A DNA stretch of 64,000 bases from contig DXBF01000054.1 of the NCBI GenBank assembly GCA_019116705.1, positions 1 to 64,000 of the forward strand. The letters are read 5' to 3'. Below the pieces are notes generated by a model. That model was not told where the DNA came from. It saw only the letters and a program-made list of their open reading frames with translations, and did not search any database. This stretch comes from Candidatus Gemmiger avistercoris (GTDB lineage: Bacteria > Bacillota > Clostridia > Oscillospirales > Ruminococcaceae). This document shows, in pieces, positions 43,753-52,278 of the stretch (positions are counted from its first letter, which is position 1; every line of letters begins with the position of its first letter). The translations under genes and the position numbers were made by a program.

Positions 43753-44271
43753 TTGAAACTCTCCGTCAAAGAGACCGCCGTCTTTGGCATGCTGGGGGCG
43801 CTGATGTACGCCTCCAAGGTCCTGATGGAAGCGCTGCCCAACGTCCATCTGCTGGGCGTTTTTGTGGTGGCGCTGACGGTGGTCTATCGAAAAAAGGCGC
43901 TCTATCCCATCTACACCTATGTATTCCTCAACGGCCTGATGGCAGGCTTTTCCCTGTGGTGGCTGCCTTATCTCTATCTGTGGGCCATTCTCTGGGCCTG
44001 GGTTATGCTGCTGCCCAAGCAGCTCCCGGCCAAGACCCGGCCGCTGGTGTATATGTGTGTCTGTGCCGCCCACGGGTTTCTGTTCGGTACACTGTACGCC
44101 CCCGCCCAGGCGCTGCTGTTCGGCCTGGACCTGCAGGGTATGATGGCTTGGATTTTGGCCGGTCTGCCCTGGGACTTTGTGCACGGCGTCAGCAACTTTT
44201 TCTGCGGGCTTTTGATCAGCCCCCTGATCGCATTGCTGCAAAACGCGAACCGATACACAAGCATACACTGA
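43753..44271 (+). CDS. ECF-type transporter S-component, probably for cobalamin
   Basis: The 172-residue protein has about six membrane segments and begins KLSVKETAVFGMLGALMYASK, an S-component signature (helix 1 Ala-rich contact with EcfT). The TTG start is used, as the homologous start falls there; the ribosome site is weak, and it lies one base after the lipoprotein stop, so it is probably coupled. The genes for EcfA/A'/T are not in the window, so it must share a common module. Specificity is inferred from the riboswitch. Confidence 0.85.
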   Translation: MKLSVKETAVFGMLGALMYASKVLMEALPNVHLLGVFVVALTVVYRKKALYPIYTYVFLNGLMAGFSLWWLPYLYLWAILWAWVMLLPKQLPAKTRPLVYMCVCAAHGFLFGTLYAPAQALLFGLDLQGMMAWILAGLPWDFVHGVSNFFCGLLISPLIALLQNANRYTSIH

Positions 44272-44289
44272 GCGCTTTTTCCTGCTATG

Positions 44290-44332
44290 AAATGGCCGCC
44301 GCAGAACCGATTTCTGCAGCGGCCATTTTTTA
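44290..44332 (+). terminator. Terminator of the B12 uptake operon
   Basis: A long stem (AAATGGCCGC, then GCAGAA, pairing with TTCTGC, GCGGCCATTT) followed by TTTTTT. Confidence 0.9.
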
Positions 44333-44403
44333 TAATGCCCATCATCAGGTACCGCGCTCTGCCGGCAGTAAAAGAACCTGACACAAATTTTACCTTTCCT
44401 TGC

Positions 44404-44431
44404 TTGAACCCCGGCTGTGCCCTTCTATAAT
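44404..44431 (+). promoter_or_regulatory. Promoter of the unknown membrane protein gene
   Basis: TTGAAC, 16 bases, TATAAT. Confidence 0.7.
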
Positions 44432-44491
44432 GAAAGAAGAATGTTTATTGTCTTTTTCCTTCGGGAAGGGTGCGAAAGGGGCTGCCAAAGG

Positions 44492-45622
44492 ATGGCGGAG
44501 CAAAAAAGGCCGGGGCGCTGGAGAGTCAATCTCCTCATCGCAGGCATGATTCTGCTCGTTTTGCTGCTTTGCGCAGGCTGCGTCGCGCTGACACTTTTTT
44601 TGCAGGACTCCCGGATGGTGACCGGCCGTTCCGGTTTTGTACAACAGGCCGTCTGGCGGGGGACCCTGGTTTTGATAGTGGCCTCCCTGGCGGTCATGCT
44701 GCTGTTCCGGTTGCGCGACCCGGAGCAAGGCGGCCTTACCGTCGGGCTGTACACCGTGCTGATCTTACTCTGCCTTGCAGGATGTTATTTTTTGGTGCGC
44801 CCCGTCGTGTTGGATCTCCCCTACTTGGAACAGCCCGCCGTCACCTATCTGAACGCCTTGGGGTTCGATGTTGACGATTTCTCCGACGCCCCTACCGAGT
44901 ACGAGATCTCCGGCACTGGCCTGGACGGGAAGGACTACACGTTCTCCATTGGGACCGACCTCTACGACAGCGGCAGAACTATCTGGGAAGAAAATCACAG
45001 CCTGCACGCCAAGGTTGGCTATCTGCCCCACACCGATGTGGTCATGTCGCTGGAATACCTGCCCGCGCTGGACGAAGAGGCCCGGGCCCTGTACCCCTCT
45101 TCCACGGACCTGCCGGAAAACTGGGACAGTCTGGCCATTCAGATCAATGACAGCGTCTATACCCTGCCGCAGCCGCTCTCCGACTTTCTCGACGACGGCT
45201 GGACCTTTGCTGATCCGGCGGACGCCGAGCGGACGCTGGCCGGGGCCAGCGAGCCCTACAGCGACTACGACCATATTTCCCTGGATCTGGTCAACCAGGC
45301 CGAGCAGGAGATTGATGTGACCGTCTACAACACCTCCGAACAGGACCTTCCTATTTCGGAGTGCACCGTGGGCGGCCTGTATATTATCTACGGGAATTAC
45401 GATTTCAACGGGCAGCAGGTTCAGCTGCCCGGCGGCATGATGCTGGGCTGGTCCAACCGGGAGGATGTGCTGCGGCAATATGGGACTCCCAGCGACGCTT
45501 TCGATGACTACAGTCTGGATTACAATGTCTCCCCCTCCCATCGGCTGAACCTGACCTTCACAGACGACGGCATTCTGGACAGCATCATGATCCACGCCCA
45601 GGAATACTTCCGTTCAAATTGA
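44492..45622 (+). CDS. Membrane-anchored protein of unknown function
   Basis: The 376-residue protein has three membrane segments (about residues 11-36, 54-72 and 82-107) and then an acidic extracytoplasmic domain of about 265 residues. The domain looks like two repeats of a beta-rich fold; it contains WGYLPH-like text as GYLPHTDVVMSLEYLP and GWSNREDVLRQYGTPSDAFDD. I do not recognise a family. The ATG overlaps an AAAGGA site. It has its own promoter and a terminator. Confidence 0.7.
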   Translation: MAEQKRPGRWRVNLLIAGMILLVLLLCAGCVALTLFLQDSRMVTGRSGFVQQAVWRGTLVLIVASLAVMLLFRLRDPEQGGLTVGLYTVLILLCLAGCYFLVRPVVLDLPYLEQPAVTYLNALGFDVDDFSDAPTEYEISGTGLDGKDYTFSIGTDLYDSGRTIWEENHSLHAKVGYLPHTDVVMSLEYLPALDEEARALYPSSTDLPENWDSLAIQINDSVYTLPQPLSDFLDDGWTFADPADAERTLAGASEPYSDYDHISLDLVNQAEQEIDVTVYNTSEQDLPISECTVGGLYIIYGNYDFNGQQVQLPGGMMLGWSNREDVLRQYGTPSDAFDDYSLDYNVSPSHRLNLTFTDDGILDSIMIHAQEYFRSN

Positions 45623-45641
45623 ACTTTCCCCATAAAGACCA

Positions 45642-45680
45642 CAGAGGGCACGGCACCGAACCGCGGCCTCTGTTTTGTTT
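45642..45680 (+). terminator. Terminator of the unknown membrane protein gene
   Basis: CAGAGGGC pairs with GGCCTCTG around an 18-base loop region, followed by TTTTG. Confidence 0.55.
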
Positions 45681-45796
45681 ATGGCTGGATGCATCATACT
45701 TTCCTCAACGCCCAGTAAAAGCACCTGAAGGTCGCACCATATAATAGTCCATTTCAGGTCAAAAGTAAGGCTGCACGCCATAAGCCCAGGCATAGC

Positions 45797-45832
45797 AAAA
45801 GGGCCGTGAAACTTACGTTTCACGGCCCTTTT
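45797..45832 (-). terminator. Terminator of tRNA-Pro (bidirectional)
   Basis: AAAAGGGCCGTGAAAC pairs perfectly with GTTTCACGGCCCTTTT around a four-base loop. Symmetric A/T flanks let it act on both strands. Confidence 0.9.
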
Positions 45833-45858
45833 GGCGGGCTGATCTGACGGCCCCTGTT

Positions 45859-45935
45859 TGGTCCGAGTGGCGAGAGTCGAACTCACGGCCTCTTGAACCC
45901 CATTCAAGCGCGCTACCAAACTGCGCTACACCCGG
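45859..45935 (-). tRNA. tRNA-Pro (anticodon GGG)
   Basis: On the minus strand the acceptor CCGGGTG pairs with CACTCGG, the anticodon stem CTTGA/TCAAG holds loop ATGGGGT (anticodon GGG), and CCA is encoded. D loop AGTTTGGTA and T loop TTCGACT are typical. Confidence 0.96.
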
Positions 45936-46065
45936 TTAGAACCGAGCCGCCTCAAGTCAGCTTGTTTATTATACGTCCTTTTCCCGAAAAAGTCAAGCAG
46001 TTTTTTGGATTTTTTCAAACTTTTTCTTACGGGCGCCACACCGTTCTTTTCGGCCGGAAAACTCC

Positions 46066-46737
46066 TTACTCCTTATCTTTCCTGGAGCCGAAGCGGTATT
46101 CCGTGCCGTTTTTCAGCCGGTTGATGTTGGCCCTGTGCAGCCAGATGACCATGAGCGCCATGATCAGGCTGCAGGCCGTGCTGAAAGCGATGGTGGGCAG
46201 GTTGGCCCCCATAAGGACCCAGTAGACCAGCGTCGCCACCGGGAAAAGTGCCGCCACCATGATGCTGCCCAGCGACACAATGCGGGAAAACGCAAACTGT
46301 ACCAGAAAAACCACCAGCAGGACAAGGCAAACCAGCGGGCTGATGGACAACGCCGCACCAGCGCCTACCAGCACGCATTTGCCGCCCTTAAAGCTGAAAT
46401 ACAGCGGGCGGCTGTGCCCGATCATGCAAAAGATCGCCGCCAGATAAGCGCCGCAGACTGGATCCAGCGTGCCGTCTGCGCCAATGAGCGTTGTAAACAG
46501 CAGATAGCCCAGATTGGTTGCCGCCACGCTCTTTCCCACATCGCCTACGATGGTAAGGATCGCCGGTAGCGCGCCGTAGGTGCGCAGCACATTTGTCATG
46601 CCGGCGTTTCCGCTGCCATGGTCCCGCACATCCTCATTATACATCGTTTTGGAAACCAGCACGCCGAACAGGACACTGCCCAGCAGATAGCCCGCCAGCG
46701 CGGTCAACACACAAGCTGCAATTACATGAAGTACCAT
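46066..46737 (-). CDS. plsY: Acyl-phosphate glycerol-3-phosphate acyltransferase PlsY
   Basis: PlsY adds the first acyl chain to glycerol-3-phosphate using acyl-phosphate. The 223-residue membrane enzyme has the three motifs GSGNAGMTNVLR, FKGGKCV with GHSRPLYFSF before it, and the loop near residue 190. It starts five bases after the der stop, in the conserved Clostridial order DUF512-der-plsY. Confidence 0.96.
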   Translation of the reverse strand: MVLHVIAACVLTALAGYLLGSVLFGVLVSKTMYNEDVRDHGSGNAGMTNVLRTYGALPAILTIVGDVGKSVAATNLGYLLFTTLIGADGTLDPVCGAYLAAIFCMIGHSRPLYFSFKGGKCVLVGAGAALSISPLVCLVLLVVFLVQFAFSRIVSLGSIMVAALFPVATLVYWVLMGANLPTIAFSTACSLIMALMVIWLHRANINRLKNGTEYRFGSRKDKE

Positions 46738-46742
46738 GACGC

Positions 46743-48086
46743 TTACACCTTCCCCGCTTTCACCGAGCCGTCGCCGTGTTCCCGCGTGATCATGCGGATC
46801 GGCGTTCCTGTAAGACCAAATGTTTCACGGATCTGATTTTCCAGATAGCGCTGGTAGGAAAAATGGAACAACGCTTTCTGATTGACAAAGCAGACAAATG
46901 TCGGCGGACGGGTGGCCGTCTGGGTCATATAGAAGACTTTCAGCCGCTTGCCTTTGTCCGAAGGCGGCTGTACCTTGGCCGTGGCCCGGGCCAGCATCTC
47001 ATTCAGCGCGCCCGTCGGCACACGCGTGGCGTTCTGGTTGTCTACATAGTGGATGGTTTCGAACAGTTTATCCACCCGCTGGCCGGTTTTGGCGCTGATG
47101 AAAACAATGGGCGCGTAGGACATGAAGCTGAAGTCCTCCTCCAGCTTTTTACGCATCGCATCCATGGTGTAGCTGTCCTTTTCGACGGCATCCCACTTGT
47201 TGACCGCAATGATGCACGCTTTGCCCTGCTCGTGGGCATAGCCGGCCACCTTGGAATCCTGCTCGGTAAAACCTTCCGTCGCGTCGATCATAATGACGCA
47301 GACGCGGCTGCGTTCCACCGCCGCCAAACTGCGCAGCACACTGTAGCGTTCCACGCCGCTCTCCACTTTTCCCTTTTTGCGCAGGCCCGCCGTATCGGTG
47401 AACACGAATTTGCCGTGCTTATTCTCCACCAGTGTGTCGATGGCGTCCCGCGTCGTGCTCGCCTCGTTGGCAACGATCAGGCGGTTCTCCCCCAGGATGT
47501 AATTGATGAGGCTGGACTTGCCCACGTTGGGCCGCCCGATGACCGCCACCGTGATGCGGTCCCCTTCTTCCTCTTCCTCATGGGAGAAATCCAGGTGCGC
47601 GCAAACAGCGTCCAACAAATCGCCGGTGCCATGTCCGTGCACACCGGAAACCGGGACAAGTTCGCCCAGCCCCAGTGAATAAAAATCATAGAGTTCCAGC
47701 GGCGGTTCGCCCACGCGGTCGCACTTGTTGACAGCCAGTACCACCGGTTTGCCGCTGCGCATCAGCATACCGGCAATATCCTGGTCCTGGGGCGTCACCC
47801 CCGCTGTCAGTTCGGTCACCATCACGATGCAATCTGCCGAGTCGATCGCGATCTGTGCCTGTTCCCGCATATGGGCCAGCAGGCCATCGTCGATCCGGGG
47901 TTCGATACCGCCGGTATCTACCAGCAAAAACGTATGCCCGCACCACTCGCAATCGCAAAAAATGCGATCGCGGGTCACGCCGGGGGTATCTTCCACGATG
48001 GCCAGGCGCTGGCCGGTCAGTTTGTTGAAAATTGTGGACTTGCCCACATTGGGCCGCCCCACGATGGCTACGATCGGTTTTGCCAT
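46743..48086 (-). CDS. der: Ribosome-associated GTPase Der (EngA)
   Basis: Der is an essential GTPase with two tandem G domains for 50S assembly. The 447-residue protein has Walker A GRPNVGKSTIF (domain 1) and GRPNVGKSSLI (domain 2), NKCD and NKWD base-recognition motifs, and a C-terminal KH-like domain. The ATG is used, with AAGGAGG ten bases ahead; a GTG three codons earlier is too close to that site. Confidence 0.97.
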   Translation of the reverse strand: MAKPIVAIVGRPNVGKSTIFNKLTGQRLAIVEDTPGVTRDRIFCDCEWCGHTFLLVDTGGIEPRIDDGLLAHMREQAQIAIDSADCIVMVTELTAGVTPQDQDIAGMLMRSGKPVVLAVNKCDRVGEPPLELYDFYSLGLGELVPVSGVHGHGTGDLLDAVCAHLDFSHEEEEEGDRITVAVIGRPNVGKSSLINYILGENRLIVANEASTTRDAIDTLVENKHGKFVFTDTAGLRKKGKVESGVERYSVLRSLAAVERSRVCVIMIDATEGFTEQDSKVAGYAHEQGKACIIAVNKWDAVEKDSYTMDAMRKKLEEDFSFMSYAPIVFISAKTGQRVDKLFETIHYVDNQNATRVPTGALNEMLARATAKVQPPSDKGKRLKVFYMTQTATRPPTFVCFVNQKALFHFSYQRYLENQIRETFGLTGTPIRMITREHGDGSVKAGKV

Positions 48087-48101
48087 GTCCGCCACTCCTC
48101 C

Positions 48102-49439
48102 TTAGGTTGTTTCCGCCTTGCTCCTCCGCACACGCCTGTGCGCGCTCAGGCACGCTTTACAGCATCCGCCGCCATCCGCAGGGATCGCAACGACCCTGCA
48201 GCCGAGCGCCTCTGCCAGCTGCGGCAGGGTGACGTCGTCCAGGAAGCGGTCTTTTTCGTCCCGCAGCATGACTTCCGGCACAGCCAGGAGGCCGCTTTGC
48301 AGTTTGCCGCGGCACTGTTTGATAATATCCGTTCCTGTGACCAGCCCCGCCACGCTTACATTACCGCCAAAAAAGTCATTGCGAATGGGATGCACCGCGA
48401 CCCTGACCTGGGGATAGCGTTCCATCAGGGCACGGGCCGACTGTTCGATCAGCGGCCCCGCCAGCGTGCCGGTCACAAGATCTATACTGTGCGGCAGGAC
48501 GAGCCCTCGGTAAGCGTCCAGTTCTTCCAGGAAGGTATCGTGGAACAGGCGCCACATGCCGACACCATCCTCCAGCTGCGCATATTCATCATAAAACTCT
48601 GCGGGCGGAAGTTCGCGTTCTGCTGTCAGGTACCATTCGTCACTTGGATACACGATGCTGCGCCCGTATTCCTTCCGGCAGCGGCGGCTGTATTCTTCCA
48701 GGATATCCAGCGTTTCCCGCGCCGAGTCCCGGTCATACGCTTCCAGCTTGTACAGCCCTTTGCGGTAACGGGTGACCCCTGCCGGCACCGCCGCCACGCT
48801 GCCTACCTGCGGGCGCAGCCGCAGCAGATCATCCAGCGTGCGGCGCAGTTCCGCCCCGTCGTTGACTCCACGGCACAAAACCAGCTGGCAGTTGAGTTCG
48901 ATCCCTGCGGCGGCCAGTTTCGGCAGATAATCCAGCACTTCCCCGCCGCGTTTGTTGGCCAGCATCCGCACCCGCAGCTGGGGGTTGGTCGTGTGGACTG
49001 AAACAAAGATCGGGCTGATATGCATCTCAATGATGCGGTCGATCTCCCGCTCGCTGAGGTTGGTAAGTGTGATATAGTTGCCAAACAGGAAGGAGAGCCG
49101 CTCATCATCATCCTTGAAATACAAGGGCTCCCGCATACCCGGGGGGAGCTGATCGATAAAGCAGAACATGCAGTGGTTGGCACAGCTGTGCTTTTTGTCG
49201 CCGAGATAAGTTTCAAAATTGCAGCCGAACGGTTCATACTCCGCCTTCTCTACTGCCAGCGTACACGGTTCCCCGTTCCGGCAGATCTGCAGGGAGAAAC
49301 GCGGCGGCGTTGTATAGAACTGGTAGTCCAGCGCATCATGCAGCGGATGGTCATCCACTGCCAGCAATGTGCATCCCGCCTCGATCCCCAGGCGCCAGGC
49401 TGGAGAACCGCCATCCACAGAAACCACGTGCAAAGCCAT
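48102..49439 (-). CDS. DUF512 radical SAM protein with PDZ domain
   Basis: The 445-residue protein has an N-terminal PDZ-like domain (SVDGGSPAWRLGIEAGCTLLAV, given in part), a radical SAM-type cluster motif CANHCMFCFIDQLP (CX3CX2C) and a C-terminal DUF512 domain. The family is conserved before der in Clostridia; the function is unknown. A Cys-rich end (GGGCCKAC) is visible. The ATG is behind AAGGAGGGAG. Confidence 0.9.
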   Translation of the reverse strand: MALHVVSVDGGSPAWRLGIEAGCTLLAVDDHPLHDALDYQFYTTPPRFSLQICRNGEPCTLAVEKAEYEPFGCNFETYLGDKKHSCANHCMFCFIDQLPPGMREPLYFKDDDERLSFLFGNYITLTNLSEREIDRIIEMHISPIFVSVHTTNPQLRVRMLANKRGGEVLDYLPKLAAAGIELNCQLVLCRGVNDGAELRRTLDDLLRLRPQVGSVAAVPAGVTRYRKGLYKLEAYDRDSARETLDILEEYSRRCRKEYGRSIVYPSDEWYLTAERELPPAEFYDEYAQLEDGVGMWRLFHDTFLEELDAYRGLVLPHSIDLVTGTLAGPLIEQSARALMERYPQVRVAVHPIRNDFFGGNVSVAGLVTGTDIIKQCRGKLQSGLLAVPEVMLRDEKDRFLDDVTLPQLAEALGCRVVAIPADGGGCCKACLSAHRRVRRSKAETT

Positions 49440-49473
49440 CGCATCTCCCTCCTTTCCCGGATGCTGCGATAAT

Positions 49474-49500
49474 AAAAACGGGGAAGGCAACGCCCTCCCC
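49474..49500 (-). terminator. Terminator of DUF177-rpmF
   Basis: GGGGAGGGC pairs with GCCTTCCCC (one G-U) around GTT on the minus strand, followed by GTTTTT. Confidence 0.85.
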
Positions 49501-49511
49501 TTCTAAGAAAC

Positions 49512-49697
49512 TTACGCTTCCTTCTTGATGACTTCCTGGCCTTTGTAGTAGCCACACTTGCCGCAAACCTTATGGGGAACCTTCAGTTCGCCACACTGCG
49601 GGCACTTCACCAGCGTCGGCGCCTCCAGTTTCCAGACGTTAGAGCGACGTTTGTCGCGGCGGGCTTGAGAATGCTTTCTCTTGGGTACGATAGCCAT
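49512..49697 (-). CDS. rpmF: 50S ribosomal protein L32
   Basis: The 61-residue L32 has the N-terminal MAIVPKRKHSQARRDKRRS and a zinc ribbon CPQCGE...CGKCGYY (two CX2C). The ATG follows GGAGG. It lies 24 bases after the DUF177 gene, the usual pairing. Confidence 0.97.
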   Translation of the reverse strand: MAIVPKRKHSQARRDKRRSNVWKLEAPTLVKCPQCGELKVPHKVCGKCGYYKGQEVIKKEA

Positions 49698-49721
49698 AAT
49701 CGGACACCTCCTTGGTGAAAT

Positions 49722-50222
49722 TCAACTGAGCAGTTGTTTTAATATGCTAAGCCTCGCATCTGCCGGAGCGGCAGAATCCGCCGGCCGGCAGGTGCATCCT
49801 GCCGCCTTCTTTTTACCGCAGACGGGGCATAGGCCTTGACAATCGGGGCTGCAGAGCAGCACCGTCGGGACCTCAAAGATCAGTTCCTGATAAACAAGTT
49901 CTTCCAGGTCCAGGCATCCTTTTTTAGAGCAGGGCAACTCAAAGTCCGGGTCTTCCACATCCTGCGGACGGACCAGATATTCCCTCTGGAAGTCATAGTT
50001 CCGCTGCAGCGGTTCCAGACACCGGGCACATTCCGCTTCGACCTGTGCCTTTACACACAATAGCAACGCCGCGCCATCAGCGGTGGGCGTTGCCGAAAAG
50101 TCACATTCTGCCGGAGCGGCCAGCCGAAATCCCGTAAAATCCGCTTGCGGAAGACTTGTCAGAAAATGTGCTTTGTAGGGCACTCTGGCATTTTCCAGGA
50201 AAGCTTGCAGATCAAATTGCAT
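49722..50222 (-). CDS. DUF177 (YceD) family protein
   Basis: The 166-residue protein has the YceD pattern: CARCLEPLQRNYDFQREYLV in the middle and a C-terminal CPVCGKKK before CTC, four to five Cys that may bind zinc. YceD proteins are co-encoded with L32 and implicated in 23S rRNA processing. The start is the ATG behind GAGGTG. Confidence 0.9.
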   Translation of the reverse strand: MQFDLQAFLENARVPYKAHFLTSLPQADFTGFRLAAPAECDFSATPTADGAALLLCVKAQVEAECARCLEPLQRNYDFQREYLVRPQDVEDPDFELPCSKKGCLDLEELVYQELIFEVPTVLLCSPDCQGLCPVCGKKKAAGCTCRPADSAAPADARLSILKQLLS

Positions 50223-50248
50223 AGTACACCTCAAAAGGTTGCTTAAAT

Positions 50249-50277
50249 AGTATACACAAGTGAAGGGGGCTTGTCAA
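50249..50277 (-). promoter_or_regulatory. Promoter of DUF177-rpmF
   Basis: TTGACA, 17 bases, TATACT on the minus strand. Confidence 0.9.
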
Positions 50278-50320
50278 CATAAAAAACACAAAAAGTTGCG
50301 GATTTTTTCGGGATTTTCGC

Positions 50321-50355
50321 AAAAAGAAGGGCGGGAAATCCCCTTCCCGCCCTTC
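50321..50355 (-). terminator. Terminator of pgi-P-loop operon
   Basis: AGAAGGGCGGGAA pairs with TTCCCGCCCTTCT; TTTTTG follows on the minus strand. Confidence 0.9.
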
Positions 50356-50381
50356 TGTGCCTGCACAAGCCGGCCCGTTTC

Positions 50382-50786
50382 TCAGATCACGTACTTTTTC
50401 AGATCTTCCGGCAGCTCGTCCACGTTGGCCGAGACCGTAACGACCACTTCTACATTCTCGGTGATCTTATCAATGGCCTTCAGGACCTTTTCCGCCGCTT
50501 CCAGATTGTGGTCGATGATACGCAGGATGCCGTCGATGAACAACTCAGTGATGTCATAATTTCCAGCCAGAACACCTGCCACGAAGCCATACAGCATGTC
50601 GGCACCGACAACGCCATACTCATCCACGTCCACCAGGCGGGCCGCATGGTGGATCTCGGTGGTCAGTTTCATGCACTTTTCAATAACGACGATATTGCCA
50701 GAGGTCGTTTTGGTCGCCTTGTCGATCATCTCGATCATGGTCTTGGTCTTGCCGGCACCTTTGGTTCCAACAATCAGTTTCAGCAT
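50382..50786 (-). CDS. Small P-loop ATP-binding protein of unknown function
   Basis: The 134-residue protein has Walker A GTKGAGKT at residues 7-14 (MLKLIVGTKGAGKTKTM start) and a Walker B-like LFIDGILRI. It is an isolated P-loop domain, conserved in Clostridia and sometimes labelled PilT-like or nucleotide-kinase-like. It follows pgi by 48 bases and ends at a terminator. The ATG has AAGGAGG upstream. No function is claimed. Confidence 0.75.
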   Translation of the reverse strand: MLKLIVGTKGAGKTKTMIEMIDKATKTTSGNIVVIEKCMKLTTEIHHAARLVDVDEYGVVGADMLYGFVAGVLAGNYDITELFIDGILRIIDHNLEAAEKVLKAIDKITENVEVVVTVSANVDELPEDLKKYVI

Positions 50787-50834
50787 ATCGGGGTACCTCC
50801 TTTATTCGTGGGCGCCTCGCGGCGCAATGTTCCG

Positions 50835-52169
50835 TCAGTCCTGCAGTTTGGCTTCCAGTTCGGACTTGCGGTCCTCATAACCGGGCTTGCCCAGCAATGC
50901 GAACATGTTCTTCTTGTAGCTTTCAACGCCCGGCTGGTCAAACGGATTGACCGACAGCAGATAGCCGGACACCGCGCACGCTTTCCAGAAGAAGTAGATC
51001 AGTTCGCCGACGTCATGGGCGTCCAGAGCGTCCACTTCAATGACGCCCAGCGGCACGCCGCCGTCGGTATGCGCCAGGATCGTACCTTCCATCGCTTTGC
51101 GGTTGACAATGCTCATGTTCTGCTCCGCCAGGAAATTCAGGCCGTCAAAGTTGCCTTCCAGCGGTTCAATATAAAAGTCCTCGCGGGTGTTCTTGACATC
51201 CACATAGGTCTCAAACATAATGCGGCTCCCGTCCTGCAGGAACTGCCCCATCGAATGCAGATCGGTAGAGAAGATGCAGGACGTGGGCATCAGGCCCTTC
51301 TGATCTTTGCCTTCGCTCTCGCCAAAGAGCTGCTTGTACCACTCGTTCATCATCGTGAAGTCCGGCTCAAAGCAGGCCAGCGTTTCCACGCTCTTTCCCT
51401 TGCGGTACAGGATGTTGCGGGTCATGGCATAGCGGTAAGCGTCGTTCTCCATGCTGCACTTGCCGAACTTTTCGCGCCCGTCGGCTGCGCCCTGCATCAG
51501 CGCATCGATATCAATGCCTGCACAGGCAATGGGCAGCAGGCCCACCGCCGTCAGCACCGAATAGCGGCCGCCCACATCGTCAGGCACCACGAAGGTCGGC
51601 CAGCCCTGCGCGTCGGCCAGCTGTTTCAGCGTGCCTTTGGCGCGGTCAGTGGTGGCATAGATGCGCTTGTTGGCTTCCTCCGAACCGACGGAATCTTCGA
51701 GCAGCTTGCGCAGCACACGGAACGCCAGCGCCGTCTCTGTAGTCGTTCCGGATTTGGAAATGACGTTGATGGAAAAGCGCTTGCCCCTGGTCAGCCGGAT
51801 GATATCGTTGAGCGCCGTGGGCGAAATGGTATTGCCGCAGAAATAGATCTTCAAGCCGTCGTCCAGTTCGTTATGGTACTGGCCGCGGACCGCTTCCACG
51901 ACGGCACGCGCGCCCAGGTACGAACCGCCGATGCCTGCAACCAGCAGCACATCGGAATCCGAGCGGATCTTTTGGGCCGCCGCTTTGATGCGCGCAAATT
52001 CTTCTTTGTCATAAGCAACAGGCAGGTCAAGCCAGCCCAGGAAATCATTGCCGAAACCGGTTTTGGTTTCCAGTTGTTTGTGGGCCAACTCGACCTGCGG
52101 GTAGATTGCCTCATATTCTTCAGGACGGATGAATTTTACCAGATGTTTGCCGTTATATTTGACAGCCAT
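50835..52169 (-). CDS. pgi: Glucose-6-phosphate isomerase
   Basis: Pgi interconverts glucose-6-P and fructose-6-P. The 444-residue protein is a normal bacterial length for Firmicutes. It has [19 protein letters not shown]-like substrate loop ([11 protein letters not shown]), [11 protein letters not shown] and the C-terminal catalytic Lys region [16 protein letters not shown]. The inner ATG behind AAAGGAGGAG is used; it has its own promoter. Confidence 0.97.
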   Translation of the reverse strand: MAVKYNGKHLVKFIRPEEYEAIYPQVELAHKQLETKTGFGNDFLGWLDLPVAYDKEEFARIKAAAQKIRSDSDVLLVAGIGGSYLGARAVVEAVRGQYHNELDDGLKIYFCGNTISPTALNDIIRLTRGKRFSINVISKSGTTTETALAFRVLRKLLEDSVGSEEANKRIYATTDRAKGTLKQLADAQGWPTFVVPDDVGGRYSVLTAVGLLPIACAGIDIDALMQGAADGREKFGKCSMENDAYRYAMTRNILYRKGKSVETLACFEPDFTMMNEWYKQLFGESEGKDQKGLMPTSCIFSTDLHSMGQFLQDGSRIMFETYVDVKNTREDFYIEPLEGNFDGLNFLAEQNMSIVNRKAMEGTILAHTDGGVPLGVIEVDALDAHDVGELIYFFWKACAVSGYLLSVNPFDQPGVESYKKNMFALLGKPGYEDRKSELEAKLQD

Positions 52170-52202
52170 CTTCGGCTCCTCCTTTATATTTTGATTGTCT
52201 TC

Positions 52203-52231
52203 ATGATACCGTTTTGCATCGGTATTGTCAA
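52203..52231 (-). promoter_or_regulatory. Promoter of pgi
   Basis: TTGACA, 17 bases, TATCAT on the minus strand. Confidence 0.88.
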
Positions 52232-52278
52232 GCAAATGTCCGGGATTTTTTTCGTCTTTTTCATGAACATTGCACAAA

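Noticed and set aside
45614-45919. An open frame across tRNA-Pro
   Set aside because: It overlaps the tRNA and the bidirectional terminator; no start signal.
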